DNA of 39,694 nt, taken from NCBI GenBank assembly GCA_964444825.1, contig CAYUIS010000035.1, positions 1 through 39,694 on the forward strand, read 5' to 3'. Shown here piece after piece: positions 18,394 through 26,170 of the stretch. The notes beneath the pieces were generated by a model, which was not told the origin of the DNA, made no database searches, and saw only the letters and a program-made list of their open reading frames with translations. The position numbers and the translations under genes were made by a program. The stretch comes from CAYUIS01 sp964444825 (GTDB lineage: Bacteria; Chloroflexota; Anaerolineae; B4-G1). Position 1 is the first letter of the stretch. The number at the start of each line of letters is the position of its first letter.

Positions 18394-18437
18394 GACCCAT
18401 ATCTACTCACACCCTGACCTAGGAGGGAAGAACCGCA

Positions 18438-19727
18438 CTACGCCTCAGTCCGACTCTCATCTGGGGAAGATTCCTGCACGAGATGAGCATCAGAAAGCGC
18501 CGCCGCGAGGGGCGTCTCCATCTCAGGTTGCTCGGCCGCCAGCATCGCTTCCCAGTCTTGATCTAGGTATTCTCCTTGGACCACCTGTTTGAGGCTCAGC
18601 GCCATTCGATGACGACTTGGTTCCACGCCTACTACACGCAGTGTAACGACTTGTCCAGGCTGGATGACATCACCCGGGTGGACGACGGCCGTTTCGTCCA
18701 ATTCGGATATGTGAATCAACCCCTCTATTGCCTCGTCACCAACGATACTGGCGAAAGCGCCCCACTTGGCGAGACGTGTGATGATCCCCTCAACCAATTG
18801 CCCTTCCTGGTATCGCTCCTCGACCGAGTCCCAAGGATCAGACTGCAATCGTTTGAGGCTGAGAGAAACCCGCTGGCGTTCGAGGTCCACCCCTAGTACG
18901 TAAACCTCGACTTCCTTTCCCACCTCCATCACTTCACTTGGATGCTTGACCCTCTTCCATGAAAGCTCCGATAGATGGACCAGCCCATCTATTCCCCCGA
19001 TATCGACAAAAGCACCAAAATCCGCCAGGTTTATGACCCGGCCCTTACGTATATCTCCCTCGGCTAACTCGTCCAGTAGTCTCTCGCGCTGGTTTTTGCG
19101 CCAGTCGCGTAGAGCAGCCCGCTCGGAGAGAATCAACCGATTTCGCTCCCGATCAACCTCGATAATCTTGAGTTGGATGGACTCTCCGACCAATGCCCTC
19201 CAACGATCGTTACTGTCGGCTGCGTCGGATAGCTGTCTGGTGCGCGAGGCATCTAGCTGTGAACCCGGCACAAAACCCCGCAACTGTCCGAAGTGAACGA
19301 TCACCCCGCCCTTGTTGCAGTCAGCTACTTGGCTTTCTACGATCTCTTGGCTCTCCAAGAACCGCTGGGCCTCGCGCCATTCCTGAGCCATCTTGGCCCG
19401 AGAGAGGGAGAGTATGATATCGTCACTGGTGTGATCCGAGTTGAGAATATAAACCGACACTTCCTCACCCACGCGGATTTTCTCGCGATCCTCCGGTGTC
19501 AGCCTCATCAAGTCGGACTCGGATACAATCCCCTCACACTTGGCGCCGATATCCACGATGATTTCATTGTTGCTAGCACGTACTACGACACCCGTAACAA
19601 TGCTGCCCCGTTCCAGTTTCTGGCAAGAGAGGTAACTCTCAAGCATATCTGCCATTGAAGGCGTGTCTTGACCAACAGGAGACTCTAGAGTCTCGTCATC
19701 AGTAGGTAGAATGATTTCCGCAGGCAT
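18438..19727 (-). CDS. rpsA: 30S ribosomal protein S1-like protein with four S1 domains
   Basis: A 429-residue protein of four OB-fold S1 repeats: about 39-110 (GSIVTGVVVRASNNEIIVDIG), about 125-205 (QVADCNKGGVIVHFGQLRG), about 222-295 (GDIRKGRVINLADFGAFVDIG, the best-conserved copy), and about 305-380 (GQLVEGIITRLAKWGAFASI). It should bind mRNA and help initiation on the ribosome. Four domains is the short form seen in many Gram-positives and Chloroflexota, against six in E. coli. The ATG has GGGGTGA upstream. It is the first gene of a unit with clpC. Confidence 0.9.
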   Translation of the reverse strand: MPAEIILPTDDETLESPVGQDTPSMADMLESYLSCQKLERGSIVTGVVVRASNNEIIVDIGAKCEGIVSESDLMRLTPEDREKIRVGEEVSVYILNSDHTSDDIILSLSRAKMAQEWREAQRFLESQEIVESQVADCNKGGVIVHFGQLRGFVPGSQLDASRTRQLSDAADSNDRWRALVGESIQLKIIEVDRERNRLILSERAALRDWRKNQRERLLDELAEGDIRKGRVINLADFGAFVDIGGIDGLVHLSELSWKRVKHPSEVMEVGKEVEVYVLGVDLERQRVSLSLKRLQSDPWDSVEERYQEGQLVEGIITRLAKWGAFASIVGDEAIEGLIHISELDETAVVHPGDVIQPGQVVTLRVVGVEPSRHRMALSLKQVVQGEYLDQDWEAMLAAEQPEMETPLAAALSDAHLVQESSPDESRTEA

Positions 19728-19754
19728 TCGTTCACCCCAGTTTAGGATGCTCCA

Positions 19755-19783
19755 ATTATAGGTGGTTTGACGATAAACCGCAA
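19755..19783 (-). promoter_or_regulatory. sigma-70 promoter for rpsA-clpC
   Basis: On the minus strand TTGCGG (19783-19778), a 17-bp spacer and a perfect TATAAT (19760-19755), 27 bp before the rpsA ATG. Confidence 0.6.
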
Positions 19784-19806
19784 GTATCCCATCAGAGCTA
19801 ACAGCC

Positions 19807-19832
19807 GAGGGGCCTCAATCATGAGGCCCCTC
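19807..19832 (-). terminator. terminator-like hairpin after the DUF4349 gene
   Basis: GAGGGGCCTC (19807-19816), loop AATCAT and GAGGCCCCTC (19823-19832) form a perfect 10-bp stem, 31 bp past the DUF4349 stop and upstream of the rpsA promoter. No U tract follows on the minus strand. Confidence 0.5.
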
Positions 19833-19863
19833 TTGGCACAACATTCTCTGTTGTCTAAATGGG

Positions 19864-20763
19864 TCATGCTTGAACCTTGCGTCTACGCCGTCGCCGAACG
19901 ATGGCACGCACAAGGAGGAACAATCCCGCAATAGGCACAGCGATTACGGCCAGGACAGGGATGACGAGGACGAGGACGACGATGGTTGCATCCACCAGAA
20001 ACTGGAGTACCCTGACGAGGGATTGGAACGCATTTCGCAGTGTGCCCTCCGGATGCCAGCCGCCTACCTGGATCGGCAGCGCTAGTTCGTCAGGAATGAT
20101 GTCGAGACTGACCGTGGCCAGCGCCGCTGATTGCTCCAGATACTGTATACGTCCTTTGACGTGTTCGATGTCGGCCTGGATCGTTTGCAGTTGCTCGTAC
20201 ACAGCCAGGGCAGCTTCGGTGTCTTCGGCTTCCTCCAAGAATTCCAATAGACGGGATTCGGTTGCCTCCAAGTAGCGTAGACGGGACCGCAGATCCACGT
20301 ACTCCTCCGTCACATCCTGCCCAGAGATGCTCTCGTGTCGCACTTCGGTGGCCAGCTCACGAATACGGTCCAACACGAGGTCAAGACTCTCAGCAGGGAT
20401 GCGGATGGTGACCGATGCCTGGAGTCCTTCCTCGTACTTGTATACGTTCGAGTCGACGACGTAGCCATCCAGTTCACCCACCAGGTCATCAATCTCATCG
20501 AGCGCCGTCTCGGTGTCCGGCACCACCAGACTCAGCGAAGCGTTGCGGATGATGAGGCGCTCGACTGTGGAATAGTCGGCAGCTCCCGAGTTTGGAGCGC
20601 CAGGCGCGTAACTCCCCTCATCCTCTGCGAACTCGCCGTCATAGAACGCGGCCTCAGGCTCAGCGGCGTATTGCTCCATTGCCGGCTCAGGTGCTGCTCC
20701 GCAGCCCGCGAGGAGCAGGGCCAGGACAACGGCGAGCATACCATAGGTGGAATTCTTGCTCAT
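19864..20763 (-). CDS. DUF4349-domain lipoprotein
   Basis: A 299-residue exported protein. The signal peptide ends in LLLAGC (C21), a good lipobox. An acidic low-complexity stretch (about 25-65) follows, and then the DUF4349 region (about 68-240), which starts with ERLIIRNASLSLVVPDTETAL and contains a coiled-coil (YVDLRSRLRYLEATESRLLEFLEEAEDTE and onward). A C-terminal membrane helix (about 255-285) ends in a basic tail RRRRRRK. Function of the family is unknown; the architecture suggests an envelope protein anchored at both ends. AGGAG lies 8 nt before the ATG. Confidence 0.85.
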   Translation of the reverse strand: MSKNSTYGMLAVVLALLLAGCGAAPEPAMEQYAAEPEAAFYDGEFAEDEGSYAPGAPNSGAADYSTVERLIIRNASLSLVVPDTETALDEIDDLVGELDGYVVDSNVYKYEEGLQASVTIRIPAESLDLVLDRIRELATEVRHESISGQDVTEEYVDLRSRLRYLEATESRLLEFLEEAEDTEAALAVYEQLQTIQADIEHVKGRIQYLEQSAALATVSLDIIPDELALPIQVGGWHPEGTLRNAFQSLVRVLQFLVDATIVVLVLVIPVLAVIAVPIAGLFLLVRAIVRRRRRRKVQA

Positions 20764-20783
20764 TGTTTTTCTCCTACTCTATT

Positions 20784-20840
20784 GTCAGTTGAACCCATCA
20801 CTCTATAGACGCCTAGGAACAGCGTAGAGTTCCAACTGAC
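20784..20840 (-). repeat. nested inverted repeats upstream of the DUF4349 gene
   Basis: GTCAGTTG (20784-20791) pairs with CAACTGAC (20833-20840), and inside this GGAAC (20816-20820) pairs with GTTCC (20829-20833). They lie 21-77 bp upstream of the ATG where the promoter or leader must be. They could be an operator or a leader structure. I see no clean promoter here. Confidence 0.35.
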
Positions 20841-20896
20841 GGTGTTCCATAGGCGGAAACGGTGGTGAGGCCATCGCGGAGGGGACTGGTTCGGCG

Positions 20897-21625
20897 TCAG
20901 CGACCCATCTCCAGCCGGTCGATGAGGCGGCGCGGAAGTCCCCGAGCACGCATCCGCTCCTGAGTGATCTCGATTGGATAAGCGACGCGGTGGAACCGAA
21001 GGGTCATGTTTTCCACATCAAGCATTGCATAGCTGGTCCGAGGATCACCATCACGAGGTTGGCCAACGCTGCCTGGGTTGATGATCATACGGTGTTGTCC
21101 AAGTCTCAATGGGTCGGGCAGGGGGGAGAGAATCAAGTGACAGCGATCTTGCTGTTCATCCAGTTCGAAAACGACCGGTACGTGGGTATGCCCAATCAGG
21201 CAGACCGGTGCAGAAAAGTGAGCAAAATTGGCATATGCTACGTTGGTGTCCAGTACATATTCCCACACAGGTTCCCTTGGACTGGCGTGAGCCAGGTGGA
21301 AGCCATCTTGCTCCACGTGAGTAGGAAGCCCATCCAGGTATTCTCGTGCAGATGGTGTGAGTTCCGACTGAGTCCACAGACTGGCAGTCCGGGCGTCAAT
21401 GTTAAAACTCCTGAGGTCGAGTTTTCCAAGTGCAGCCCAGTCATGGTTGCCCGCCAGACAGATGTGTGGGAATTCCTGAATCCGGTCGATACACTCGTTG
21501 GGATTGGGACCATAACCCACCAGGTCACCCAAACACCATATCCTGTCAAAGGGAGGGGCGTCGGACAGCACTGTCTCCAGAGCCACCAGGTTCGCATGAA
21601 TATCGGTTACGATCAAGATGCGCAC
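20897..21625 (-). CDS. metallophosphoesterase (calcineurin-like, YfcE/MJ0936 type)
   Basis: A 242-residue binuclear metal phosphoesterase with all family motifs in order: TDIHAN (metal D and H), CLGDLVGYGPNPNEC (GD), AGNHDWAALG (GNHD), then GHTH and a final NPGSVGQPRD. Such enzymes hydrolyse phosphodiesters or phosphomonoesters in the cytoplasm, and the substrate here is unknown. The frame is open from 21688, but the promoter at 21656-21684 lies inside that stretch, so translation must start later. GTG at 21625 gives the usual (M)RILIVTDIH start and has GGAG about 10 nt upstream. Confidence 0.88.
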   Translation of the reverse strand: MRILIVTDIHANLVALETVLSDAPPFDRIWCLGDLVGYGPNPNECIDRIQEFPHICLAGNHDWAALGKLDLRSFNIDARTASLWTQSELTPSAREYLDGLPTHVEQDGFHLAHASPREPVWEYVLDTNVAYANFAHFSAPVCLIGHTHVPVVFELDEQQDRCHLILSPLPDPLRLGQHRMIINPGSVGQPRDGDPRTSYAMLDVENMTLRFHRVAYPIEITQERMRARGLPRRLIDRLEMGR

Positions 21626-21655
21626 GTTGTTAGCACTCCGTATGAAATGGAGCAT

Positions 21656-21684
21656 ATTATATACGCATTCCCTGGTTTCGCCAA
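21656..21684 (-). promoter_or_regulatory. sigma-70 promoter for the metallophosphoesterase
   Basis: On the minus strand TTGGCG (21684-21679), a 17-bp spacer and a perfect TATAAT (21661-21656), 30 bp before the preferred GTG start at 21625. Confidence 0.6.
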
Positions 21685-21764
21685 TCAAGGCAACCTGGCA
21701 GGGCTATCGTATTTGGAAGAGCAGAATCTCGTCGCTGTGGTTGCTAGCCTGCTTTGCTCTCTGG

Positions 21765-21821
21765 GGATCGCCAGATCCGAAGATTTAGGCAGCGAGCAGT
21801 CTGGATCTGGCGATCCAGACT
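21765..21821. repeat. mutually exclusive inverted repeats
   Basis: Arm A, GGATCGCCAGATCC (21765-21778), is the exact reverse complement of arm B, GGATCTGGCGATCC (21803-21816), 24 nt away. Each arm is also a small hairpin on its own, GGATC-N4-GATCC. Arm B extends to a perfect 10-bp hairpin, AGTCTGGATC-TGGC-GATCCAGACT (21798-21821). In RNA, A:B pairing and the B hairpin cannot coexist. Confidence 0.7.
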
Positions 21822-21880
21822 AAGCGGATGGGCCAAATGCGATTGCCCTAACCTGGGATGCTGCAGTAGGCACGCCCGAT

Positions 21881-21915
21881 AGTCCATTCTAGACAACTGG
21901 GTGGACTGCTTTTTT
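21881..21915 (+). terminator. terminator-like hairpin upstream of tsaE
   Basis: AGTCCA (21881-21886) pairs with TGGACT (21902-21907), with G-T pairs possible just inside. GC and then six T (21910-21915) follow. It reads as a plus-strand intrinsic terminator although no plus-strand gene precedes it, so it may end a short RNA covering the inverted repeats or insulate tsaE. Confidence 0.45.
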
Positions 21916-21935
21916 ACCCTGCGCTCGCTCATTGC

Positions 21936-21980
21936 TTGTCGAGCTTGAGCAACAGTTGTATAATCACCGTTGGGGTGATT
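21936..21980 (+). promoter_or_regulatory. tsaE operon promoter with operator-like palindrome
   Basis: TTGTCG (21936-21941), a 17-bp spacer and a perfect TATAAT (21959-21964). Overlapping the -10 and the predicted start point is the palindrome AATCACC-GTTGG-GGTGATT (21962-21980), well placed for a repressor. The promoter also shows that the first ATG of the frame, at 21932, cannot be the start codon. Confidence 0.6.
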
Positions 21981-22015
21981 CTCAAATCAATCCCGTTATG
22001 TCAGGAGCCGCTCCA

Positions 22016-22549
22016 ATGGCCCCGATTCTTGATGATCATACACTGGAATTCGTGAGTCGCAGTCCCGACCAGACACAACGACTGGGGGCACGATTGGGTG
22101 CCCTGCTACAAGGTGGCGATATCGTTTGTCTGGAGGGGCCATTGGGCTCGGGCAAGACCTGCTTGGCCCAGGGCATAGGACGAGGTTGGGGAGTGGGACA
22201 GACACTCACCAGTCCTACTTTTGTCCTGATCCGCGAGTACGCGCGCCCTCAGAACAGGGAGGGAAACCCTGGGGGCTTGTGTCTCTATCACGTCGATCTT
22301 TATCGCACGCCCAGCGAAGCCGAAGTATTGAGTTTGGGAATGGATGATCTCCTGGGTGACAGATGCGCCGTCTTTGTGATCGAGTGGGCAGAGCGTCTGC
22401 AATCTCTGATGCCCTCTGACTACATATGGATCAGACTCAGTTATTCTGATCGGGCCGATCAGACACGGCGGGCTCTGCACTTTGCCGCACAAGGAGAGCG
22501 TCACACGAGCCTTTTGCGAGACTTTCGGCATGAGGCCTTCGGAGCTTAG
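22016..22549 (+). CDS. tsaE: tRNA threonylcarbamoyladenosine biosynthesis ATPase TsaE
   Basis: A 177-residue P-loop protein that works with TsaB and TsaD to make t6A37 in ANN-decoding tRNAs. From the chosen start, Walker A is GPLGSGKT (41-48), the switch-like TSPTFV is at about 65-70, HVDLYR is at 92-97 and IEWAERL is at about 122-128. All are family-specific. The ATG at 22016 has AGGAG 8 nt upstream and lies after the promoter; the upstream ATGs at 21932 (before the promoter) and 21998 lack this support. tsaB follows after 3 nt. Confidence 0.93.
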   Translation: MAPILDDHTLEFVSRSPDQTQRLGARLGALLQGGDIVCLEGPLGSGKTCLAQGIGRGWGVGQTLTSPTFVLIREYARPQNREGNPGGLCLYHVDLYRTPSEAEVLSLGMDDLLGDRCAVFVIEWAERLQSLMPSDYIWIRLSYSDRADQTRRALHFAAQGERHTSLLRDFRHEAFGA

Positions 22550-22552
22550 GAT

Positions 22553-23200
22553 ATGCTGGTCGCGATTGATACATCCACCGGATACTCTAGTCTAGCGCTG
22601 CACGATGGACATCAAGTACGAGCTGAGCATACGTGGGAAGCTCCACGCCGGCACACGGTCGAATTGCTGCCCCGCCTAAAGAATGCATTCGAGCAATTGC
22701 AGATCGGCGTCGATCATCTCAGCGGAGTAGCGGTGACACAGGGCCCTGGTTCTTTCACCGGTCTTCGGGTAGGTATGGCCGTGGCGAAAGGACTGGCATT
22801 GGCGCGCGGGCTGCCGTTGGTCGGCGTGCCAACTCTGGATGTCGTGGCGATGGCCCAGGGCAGGGACCATCGGCCCCTGTGCGCGGTCTTGGAGGCTGGG
22901 AGAGGGCGCATCTGTGCTGCAATGTACCGGTGGCGCGATGGAGAGTGGCACAACCAGGAGGAGCCACGCCTGACAACTTGGTCAGCCTTGGTCGAGGAAA
23001 TCACATCCCCGACCTTGTTCTGCGGAGAGATCGACGCGGCAGGAATCGATATCTTGGCCACCCTGGCCGAGTCCGCGGTGCTATTGCCAGCAGCAGCCAG
23101 ACTTCGTCGGGCTGGATTCCTGGCGGAGATCGCATGGCAAAGGTTAAATCGGGGCGATGTCGATGACCCTACCACGCTAGCCCCGCTGTATCTGCAGTAA
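22553..23200 (+). CDS. tsaB: tRNA threonylcarbamoyladenosine biosynthesis protein TsaB
   Basis: A 215-residue ASKHA-fold protein (YeaZ), the non-catalytic partner of TsaD in t6A synthesis. The N-terminus LVAIDTSTGYSSLAL and the family signature VTQGPGSFTGLRVGMAVAKG (about 61-80) are clear. The metal-binding His residues of TsaD are absent, as expected for TsaB. It is tightly linked to tsaE and rimI, an arrangement common in bacteria. tsaD itself is not in the window. Confidence 0.94.
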   Translation: MLVAIDTSTGYSSLALHDGHQVRAEHTWEAPRRHTVELLPRLKNAFEQLQIGVDHLSGVAVTQGPGSFTGLRVGMAVAKGLALARGLPLVGVPTLDVVAMAQGRDHRPLCAVLEAGRGRICAAMYRWRDGEWHNQEEPRLTTWSALVEEITSPTLFCGEIDAAGIDILATLAESAVLLPAAARLRRAGFLAEIAWQRLNRGDVDDPTTLAPLYLQ

Positions 23201-23220
23201 GTGAACTCTGGGCGTTCCAC

Positions 23221-23868
23221 GTGACGAGTGCTCCACTGCCATACACGATCCGCCTCATGGAGCCAGGCGACGTTCCAGCGGTGATCGCTATCGAGCGAAT
23301 GTCTTTCCCCACGCCTTGGCATGCATCGTCCTTTCTGTATGAGCTGAAGCACAACACGCGCTCGTTCTTCTATACTCTGTTGAAGCCGGCCATACAGCCT
23401 TCGCCCGACGAGCTTGCTGGTGCTGACCAAGGTTGGCTGCGCAGGTTACGGGGCGTATTACGTCCGCCGGAGGAGAACCAGGTGATCGGATATGTGGGTC
23501 TTAGGAGTCAGTCTGCCGAGGCCCACATTAGCACCATTGCCGTACATCCCGAGTGGCGTGACCAGGGCTTGGGAGAGCTGTTGTTGCTGATAGCGATGGA
23601 GAAGGCAGTCGAGCTAGACGCCACAGCGGTTTCTTTGGAGGTTCGTCCGTCCAATCAAGTGGCACAGCATCTGTATCGCAAGTACGGCTTTCGGTTCACG
23701 GGCGTACATCGCGGCTACTACCGGGACGGCGAAGATGCGTGGTTGATGAGAGTGAGGCTAAAGCGAGACACGTATCTGGGACGACTGGCTGAACGACGGC
23801 GCGCATTGGAGGCACGTCTAGCCCTCAGCAGGGATGGCGTTGGACAAAACAATGGGGATAAGCTATAA
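23221..23868 (+). CDS. rimI: GNAT acetyltransferase RimI-like
   Basis: A 215-residue GNAT protein in the usual place after tsaB. E. coli RimI acetylates the N-terminus of ribosomal protein S18. The acetyl-CoA loop is HPEWRDQGLGELLL (about 109-122), and the C-terminal VSLEVRPSNQVAQHLYRKYGF motif is typical of RimI. It is longer than E. coli RimI (148), with an inserted stretch of about 35 residues (roughly 52-87, LLKPAIQPSPDELAGADQG and onward) between the first strands and a basic C-terminal extension. It starts at GTG 20 bp after tsaB. The last codons overlap the promoter of the next gene. Confidence 0.85.
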   Translation: MTSAPLPYTIRLMEPGDVPAVIAIERMSFPTPWHASSFLYELKHNTRSFFYTLLKPAIQPSPDELAGADQGWLRRLRGVLRPPEENQVIGYVGLRSQSAEAHISTIAVHPEWRDQGLGELLLLIAMEKAVELDATAVSLEVRPSNQVAQHLYRKYGFRFTGVHRGYYRDGEDAWLMRVRLKRDTYLGRLAERRRALEARLALSRDGVGQNNGDKL

Positions 23869-23869
23869 T
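23840..23869 (+). promoter_or_regulatory. sigma-70 promoter for the uracil-DNA glycosylase
   Basis: TTGGAC (23840-23845), an 18-bp spacer and a perfect TATAAT (23864-23869). It is embedded in the last codons and stop of rimI, so the following genes can be expressed apart from the tsa operon. Confidence 0.55.
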
Positions 23870-23925
23870 CAACGCCGGTACCCTCTGTTAGCCGTAGACA
23901 GTATCAGGATTCAAGGAGGACAAGC

Positions 23926-24528
23926 GTGTCGGAGTTGGAGACACTGGCAGCAGCGGTAGCGAAATGCACGCAGTGTTTATTACATCAAGGACGGACCAAG
24001 GCTGTGCCTGGCGAAGGGCCGGAAAGCGCAAACATCATGTTCATCGGTGAAGCACCGGGTTTCCACGAGGATCAGCAAGGGCGTCCATTCGTGGGAGCGG
24101 CTGGCAAGTTCCTTGATGAGTTGCTGGATACCATTGGTCTGAAGCGGGATAGTGTCTACATCACCAATGTGATCAAGTGTCGTCCGCCCGGCAATCGGGA
24201 TCCGTTGCCTGAGGAAATCGAGGCCTGCAAACCATATATCGACCGGCAGATCGAACTGATCCAGCCCACATTGGTAGTGACTTTGGGACGTTTCTCAATG
24301 GCCCGTGCCTTCCCCAAAGCTCGCATCTCCCGGATCCACGGGCAACCGCGCAAGATTGAAGGCGTGGTCTACTATCCGATGTATCATCCGGCAGCCGCGC
24401 TGCACCAGCCAAGTCTGCGTCGCACAGTTGAGGAAGACATGCTGCGCATTCCCGAGTTGATCGAGCAGGCTGCACAGATGGCCGAGTCTGCGCTTCCCAC
24501 GGAGGCGCAGCAGCTCAAGTTGTTTTGA
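23926..24528 (+). CDS. family 4 (iron-sulfur) uracil-DNA glycosylase
   Basis: A 200-residue type 4 uracil-DNA glycosylase that removes uracil from DNA in base excision repair. Four cysteines suited to a 4Fe-4S cluster are present: C14-x2-C17 and C85-x15-C101. The catalytic loop is GEAPGFHEDQQGRPFVG (41-57) and the DNA-binding HPAAALH motif lies near residue 153. It starts at GTG with a strong AAGGAGGA 5 nt upstream. Its stop overlaps the TTG start proposed for the next gene. Confidence 0.93.
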   Translation: MSELETLAAAVAKCTQCLLHQGRTKAVPGEGPESANIMFIGEAPGFHEDQQGRPFVGAAGKFLDELLDTIGLKRDSVYITNVIKCRPPGNRDPLPEEIEACKPYIDRQIELIQPTLVVTLGRFSMARAFPKARISRIHGQPRKIEGVVYYPMYHPAAALHQPSLRRTVEEDMLRIPELIEQAAQMAESALPTEAQQLKLF

Positions 24529-24941
24529 GGCAGCAAGTGGTTGAGTTTATCTCGATTATTGTGCTCACCTTTGCACTGGCGCTGGTCGTGCTGGGCGCCA
24601 TCACAATGTGGCTAGAGCGTGGAACAGGACGGCTGAAGGGAATCGCGTTGGTCCTTGTTGGGCTGCTGGTAGGTGCAGGATACGCCTTCCTGGGGAGCCG
24701 TTTCTCACTGGCGCTCTTTGACCGCCTGATCGTGCGTGTGGATCTGCCGGCCTTGATGTCCACAGCCTTCACCTACACGGCGGGTGTGTTAGGTGGAGTA
24801 GCGCTAGCTGCGGGACTCTTTCTCTGGGCCACGGGTCGCTTTCGGCATCAGGTAGAGCGGACGTCGATAGCTCTTGTCATCGTAGGTATCGTGGTGGCGT
24901 TGGTGGCGACGGTGTTTGCCATCGCCCTCAGTGCCCCTTGA
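24525..24941 (+). CDS. small membrane protein, unknown function
   Basis: A protein of about 138 residues with four predicted membrane helices (about 6-28, 38-56, 76-104, 113-136) and short basic loops. No family is recognised. The start is uncertain. TTG at 24525 overlaps the glycosylase stop in TTGA, suggesting coupling; GTG at 24537 would shorten it by four residues. Strand, overlap and hydrophobic consistency support it as real. It is convergent with the M20 amidohydrolase, with 16 bp between the stops. Confidence 0.6.
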   Translation: MRQQVVEFISIIVLTFALALVVLGAITMWLERGTGRLKGIALVLVGLLVGAGYAFLGSRFSLALFDRLIVRVDLPALMSTAFTYTAGVLGGVALAAGLFLWATGRFRHQVERTSIALVIVGIVVALVATVFAIALSAP

Positions 24942-24957
24942 GGGACAGTTCGCTTTT

Positions 24958-26112
24958 TCACCCTAGCAGACGAAGCGCCGTTTCAGCCAGGATCGCCGCA
25001 CCGATAGGCAGGCACCGCTCATCGACGTTGAAGCGTGGGTTGTGGTGTTTGCGCTCATCCCCTTCGATACGGCAGCCTAGCATGAACATTGCCCCAGGGG
25101 CTAGTTCTGTGAAGGCTCCAAAATCCTCGGCCCCCATCTCCATCCTGTGCGGCAGGACATGGTCGTCGCCCAGGAGCTCGACGCCCACCTCACGAATGAG
25201 GGCCGCCACTCCCGCATCGTTTATCATCGACCCGCCACCATGTTCAAATTGCAGCACATAATCGCCGCCCAGCGTGCGTGCAACCTCAAAGGCGCGCTCG
25301 ATTTCGTTATGAATCTGCTCCCTCACCTCCGGTCGCATGTAGCGAATGGTGCCGGACAGCTCCACCTGCTCCGGAATCACGTTTTCTGCCTGGCCGGCGT
25401 GGATAGAGCCGATGCTCACCACCGCTGGCTCGACTGGGTGCAGACGGCGGGAGACAATACCGTGAAGAGCCAGGATGACGTGTCCGGCGATATAGATCGG
25501 GTCGATCACCTTATGGGGCATGGCTCCGTGTCCCCCCTTGCCGATGATGGCGGCAAAGAAGCTATCCACTCCGGCTGAGGCCGGGCCTGCGCTGATCGTG
25601 ATGTCACCGACGGCGACGGACGCATCCACGTGGAGGGCCAACACCTTGTTTACTCCCTCCATCGCGCCGTCCTCGACCATACGGGGCGCACCACTGATTC
25701 CCTCGTCGTCCCCTGCCTCCTCAGCCGGTTGGAAAAGAAAGCGTATCGTGCCGCGATAGGTCTCCTGTGCCAGCAGGGTCGCCACGCCTGCTGCAATAGC
25801 CGTATGGGCGTCGTGACCGCAGGCGTGCATAACCCCGGGAACTTTTGAAGCGTAGGGAACATCATTGGCCTCTTGTAATGGGAGGGCATCCATATCGGCG
25901 CGGATAGCGATGATAGGGTGGCCCTGCCCGCGTTCTGCCACTATCCCGGTCCGACCTACACCGGTGCGGACGTGGTAGCCCAGGGACTCTAGCACCTCTG
26001 CCACCCGGGCAGAGGTGCGTATCTCCTGAAAACTCAGCTCGGGATGGCTGTGGAATTCCCGTCGCCAGGCAACTAGCTGTTTCTCAATCTCGCGAGCACG
26101 CTGTAGCATCAT
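24958..26112 (-). CDS. M20D-family amidohydrolase (hippurate/IAA-amino acid hydrolase type)
   Basis: A 384-residue metal-dependent amidohydrolase that cleaves N-acyl amino acids or similar amides. The metal ligands of M20D are visible: MHACGHDAH (C98, H100) and QPAEEAG (E131, E132), with the N-terminal FHSHPELSF block (20-28). The dimerisation domain, with GKGGHGAMPH, spans about 180-290. The substrate is unknown; the family acts on hippurate, indole-acetyl amino acids, N-acetyl-diaminopimelate and others. It is the last gene of the long minus-strand set, 58 bp behind the flavoprotein, with CAGGAG before the ATG. I see no functional link to lactate metabolism. Confidence 0.9.
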   Translation of the reverse strand: MMLQRAREIEKQLVAWRREFHSHPELSFQEIRTSARVAEVLESLGYHVRTGVGRTGIVAERGQGHPIIAIRADMDALPLQEANDVPYASKVPGVMHACGHDAHTAIAAGVATLLAQETYRGTIRFLFQPAEEAGDDEGISGAPRMVEDGAMEGVNKVLALHVDASVAVGDITISAGPASAGVDSFFAAIIGKGGHGAMPHKVIDPIYIAGHVILALHGIVSRRLHPVEPAVVSIGSIHAGQAENVIPEQVELSGTIRYMRPEVREQIHNEIERAFEVARTLGGDYVLQFEHGGGSMINDAGVAALIREVGVELLGDDHVLPHRMEMGAEDFGAFTELAPGAMFMLGCRIEGDERKHHNPRFNVDERCLPIGAAILAETALRLLG

Positions 26113-26170
26113 CGCTCCTGCGGGAAAATAACTTGCTCAGTCTGTTGGCTATCGTGCCACCCTCGGCAGT

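Larger units (their letters stand above)
21626..22015. other. 390-bp gene-free divergent intergenic region
   Basis: This stretch separates the metallophosphoesterase (minus) from tsaE (plus). It holds both promoters, two self-complementary segments that can also pair with each other (21765-21821), a terminator-like hairpin (21881-21915), and a palindrome at the tsaE start point (21962-21980). Open frames crossing it are not convincing as genes. I tested it for tRNA, 6S and SRP RNA features and found no conserved motif. Confidence 0.6.

Noticed and set aside
20990..21823. A 277-codon open frame on the plus strand opposite the metallophosphoesterase
   Set aside because: It is antisense to a protein with all its catalytic motifs, has no recognisable domain and runs through the promoter and inverted repeats. 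It is a by-product of GC-rich codon use.
21740..21915. tRNA, 6S RNA or SRP RNA in the divergent intergenic region
   Set aside because: There is no T-loop motif or acceptor pairing for tRNA, no end-to-end pairing as in 6S RNA, and no conserved SRP loop sequence. Only the inverted repeats and the T-tailed hairpin remain.
21932..22015. An N-terminal extension of TsaE starting at the first ATG of the frame
   Set aside because: The ATG at 21932 lies before the -35 box. The extension has no TsaE homology, and ATG 22016 has a proper ribosome binding site.
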